This document shows positions 8,001 through 8,875 of a DNA stretch of 8,875 nucleotides, in pieces. Location: positions 919 to 9,793 of the forward strand of contig JALTID010000132.1 in the NCBI GenBank assembly GCA_027004335.1. Direction: 5' to 3'. Under the pieces are notes generated by a model. It had not been told where the DNA came from and did no database searches. It saw nothing but the letters and a program-made list of their open reading frames with translations. Numbering within the stretch: the stretch's first letter is position 1; every line of letters begins with the position of its first letter. Position numbers and translations under genes: made by a program. The stretch comes from a bacterium. GTDB lineage: Bacteria > JALSQH01.

Positions 8001-8856
8001 TAACTGCAGTGGCACTAGAATCATTTACCGAAGTTGGGCATTCTCCATTAGCTTTTCTTAGGATCTTAACTCCTTTGTAATCTTTATCTGCAGGATCATT
8101 CCAGCTGAGGGTCAGGGCATTTCCTTCAGGTACAGAGGTGATGGACAAATTGTAAACATCTGCTGGAGGTGTTAAGTCAACTGAAGGTCCTGCAATTACG
8201 ACTCCTTTGGAATAATTACCGCTTTCATCATAAGCCACAACAAGATAGTAATAAGTTTCCCCATTTTCAACATTGCTATCAGTATAGGTCTCATCAGTTC
8301 CTGTATAAACTACTTCTCCATCATCAAGAGATGCAGGAACTGAGCCTTCTTTTTTTATTATCTTAACTCCAGCGAAGTCCTCATCAGGAGGGTTTGTCCA
8401 TATGAGTTTTATGTCTCCATCGAATAGAAACTGAATCAATAAATTTGATACATCAGCAGGTGGTTGAGTATCTTCTGGTGTGCCGGATACAACTATTCCT
8501 TTGGAAAAATGACCTTTTCCATCTGTTGTGGCTACAAGGTAGAAGTACTTGGTCCCATTGGTTAAGCCTGTATCTGTGAAAGTTGTTGCATTACCATCAA
8601 ATACTTTAGTTCCATCTTGCAGATTAGTCGGTTCGTTTTTTTCTTTTCTAACAATTATTACCCCTTTTACTGTGGAGCTATTGGGCATTTCCCATTTTAA
8701 GATGAGAGTCTTTCCTGCTGCAGGAGCTGAAACAGTTAAATTAGCTACCTCAGGAAGAACTGATGTTGCTGTCCCCTTTGTCTTGTTGCTTCCTCCGCAT
8801 GATGCGAAGAAAGCAAGAAAAAAAAGAAGAAAAATTGGAATAATTCTCTTTCTCAT
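5038..8856 (-). CDS. large lipoprotein with five fibronectin type III-like repeats and a probable beta-propeller
   Basis: The product is 1272 residues. It starts with a lipoprotein signal peptide (MRKR, hydrophobic core, lipobox FASC, Cys20, Gly at +2), then a short Gly/Ser/Lys/Thr linker. Five fibronectin type III-like repeats follow at about 33-127, 131-225, 228-330, 332-434 and 437-535. They are joined by D-x-x-P-P linkers at 129, 227, 331 and 435 and share a W-x-x-P strand and a Y-x-Y/F motif. Repeats 3 and 4 carry extra Cys pairs (273/307 and 377/411). Residues about 540-1272 look like repeated beta-strands with an Asp-box, STDGGSSW at 1009-1016, as in sialidase-type beta-propellers. I see no catalytic signature. 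It is probably surface or periplasmic, with a role in binding, adhesion or glycan recognition, which is inference. GGAGG at 8863-8867 lies 6 bases before the ATG. A terminator closes the gene. Confidence 0.9.
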   Translation of the reverse strand: MRKRIIPIFLLFFLAFFASCGGSNKTKGTATSVLPEVANLTVSAPAAGKTLILKWEMPNSSTVKGVIIVRKEKNEPTNLQDGTKVFDGNATTFTDTGLTNGTKYFYLVATTDGKGHFSKGIVVSGTPEDTQPPADVSNLLIQFLFDGDIKLIWTNPPDEDFAGVKIIKKEGSVPASLDDGEVVYTGTDETYTDSNVENGETYYYLVVAYDESGNYSKGVVIAGPSVDLTPPADVYNLSITSVPEGNALTLSWNDPADKDYKGVKILRKANGECPTSVNDSSATAVITATKGQTTFTDTELTDGVEYCYAFFTFDEVPNYSNGATIEGIPRDIVPPGKVYSIAVTVVPEGNELKISWMEPSDDDYTGVRILRGDNGYCPKSTDDTSASKVKEFSKGMAYLDESGLNDDEEYCYAFFTFDEARNYSERVTATGIPHDSVPPAPVTVIKVLPTLSGNNIYWKTPVTTDDLAGYKIVAKEGSSPVSVTDGTAISATPTDLGKGWHEVIDINAKKDTTTYYAIYSYDEVPNYAKPAVGKANLNLMGETQMGINGIQSKILAFSSFGGSDYYVVYTSQDNRGGLKITYIDSSPTSLVDEPVSEFTAFEDESNYIIYTLYVSLYNNPGIKLLKWNTQEWDKVWPDTVIASKAEEKSLQLYATTGLFDGQYIHVYYVTGGEGNWSIKETFVDPNDGKVIFTDNVADLQADPDSTLLSIKAVQNGNNIDVLAYFIDLDSHAAKLYLISGNNSIRWTPQLIYDSALNGDRSIGIPAITVNSSGDILIYYKKSATSANPDIFRGHLEVISGGTSTGYDYGVEYGQGGLNLNENDIMVDDNDNVMILTYVNGDTGCTTGSIEKRKVSPGHYSDPLTTKIDSYPLLRSDDFPCIGRRGISEFLQQSLVELTAWNNGLYFYQQSSSGSFSSDAVTSDTSYHRTLEPIYPIGGIDLLDLSGSWYFISSGYPEASPDKKEGIMSPIQPANNAISTFGDNIVLDTDYIGNSIFSLVGGGALTLWASTDGGSSWNSYSVSTSSVISASIKVVQGSSNTANIYIAYFDTANNLHYCYATSSNFTFTCQDIDTSSAPAITDWIDIDYDEAINKPIIEYSVDDSGNYWVRVVTPDGTLDQNIISAPGAKEGINLQHVNNKLGSVFFNSDSGVTKIYFTPDVETASSATPLTACTFSQYPNDPQTSIPPQISDDGKTVFYFGENMELYYGVYFSEQNCWVFDNIISYSALSDEAITKMDTLYTLEPGYFRIGYQGFTFLRNMGIDFVLDVGITY

Positions 8857-8862
8857 CTCTAA

Positions 8863-8867
8863 CCTCC
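8863..8867 (-). promoter_or_regulatory. ribosome-binding site of the fibronectin-repeat lipoprotein gene
   Basis: GGAGG, extended to TGGAGGTT, sits 6 bases before the ATG at 8856 and confirms this start. Only 19 bases upstream of the gene are in the window, so its promoter and upstream neighbour cannot be seen. Confidence 0.8.
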
Positions 8868-8875
8868 ATTTAATT

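Noticed and set aside
7540-8856. DNA tandem repeats or a recombination-prone array in the fibronectin-repeat region
   Set aside because: The repeats are recognisable in the protein, but the DNA copies have diverged, with no long identical runs.
1-8875. CRISPR array, insertion sequence, tRNA or rRNA
   Set aside because: I saw no regularly spaced repeats, terminal inverted repeats with a transposase, or conserved RNA gene sequence on either strand.

Overview
The window reads as part of a bacterial chromosome of moderately low GC. Two of its proteins begin with classic lipoprotein signal peptides (lipobox FTAC and FASC) without an Asp at the +2 position. That fits a diderm (Gram-negative type) bacterium exporting large surface or periplasmic lipoproteins. 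No marker gene, rRNA or tRNA fixes the phylum.

Layout, left to right. Bases 1-60 may be the last codons of a plus-strand gene that begins outside the window. Bases 61-846 hold no gene I can recognise: one plus-strand frame stays open from 57 to 680, but coding signs are weak. A probable small membrane protein lies on the minus strand at 847-1107, with a TTG start and a good ribosome-binding site. It is divergent, with a 40-base gap, from a plus-strand sulfotransferase at 1148-1963. The sulfotransferase converges, with a 37-base gap, on a long minus-strand lipoprotein gene (2001-4814). That gene encodes a 937-residue 5'-nucleotidase/metallophosphatase with extra Ig-like modules at both ends. 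Next comes a 223-base intergenic stretch, which contains an intrinsic terminator for the gene further right. That gene (5038-8856, minus) encodes a 1272-residue lipoprotein with five fibronectin type III-like repeats and a long, probably beta-propeller C-terminal half.

How the genes may work together is inference. Both lipoproteins would be lipid-anchored outside the cytoplasm. One is a probable nucleotide or phosphoester hydrolase; the other has the look of an adhesion, binding or glycan-interacting protein. They lie head to tail, but the strong terminator between them argues for separate transcripts. The sulfotransferase would act in the cytoplasm, using PAPS to sulfate an unknown acceptor, possibly a surface glycan. 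Nothing here amounts to a recognisable defence system, CRISPR array or mobile element. The points most worth a second look are the altered GNHEFD motif and unusual domain fusion of the nucleotidase, the two Cys-paired copies among the fibronectin-like repeats, and the unexplained first 1.1 kb.
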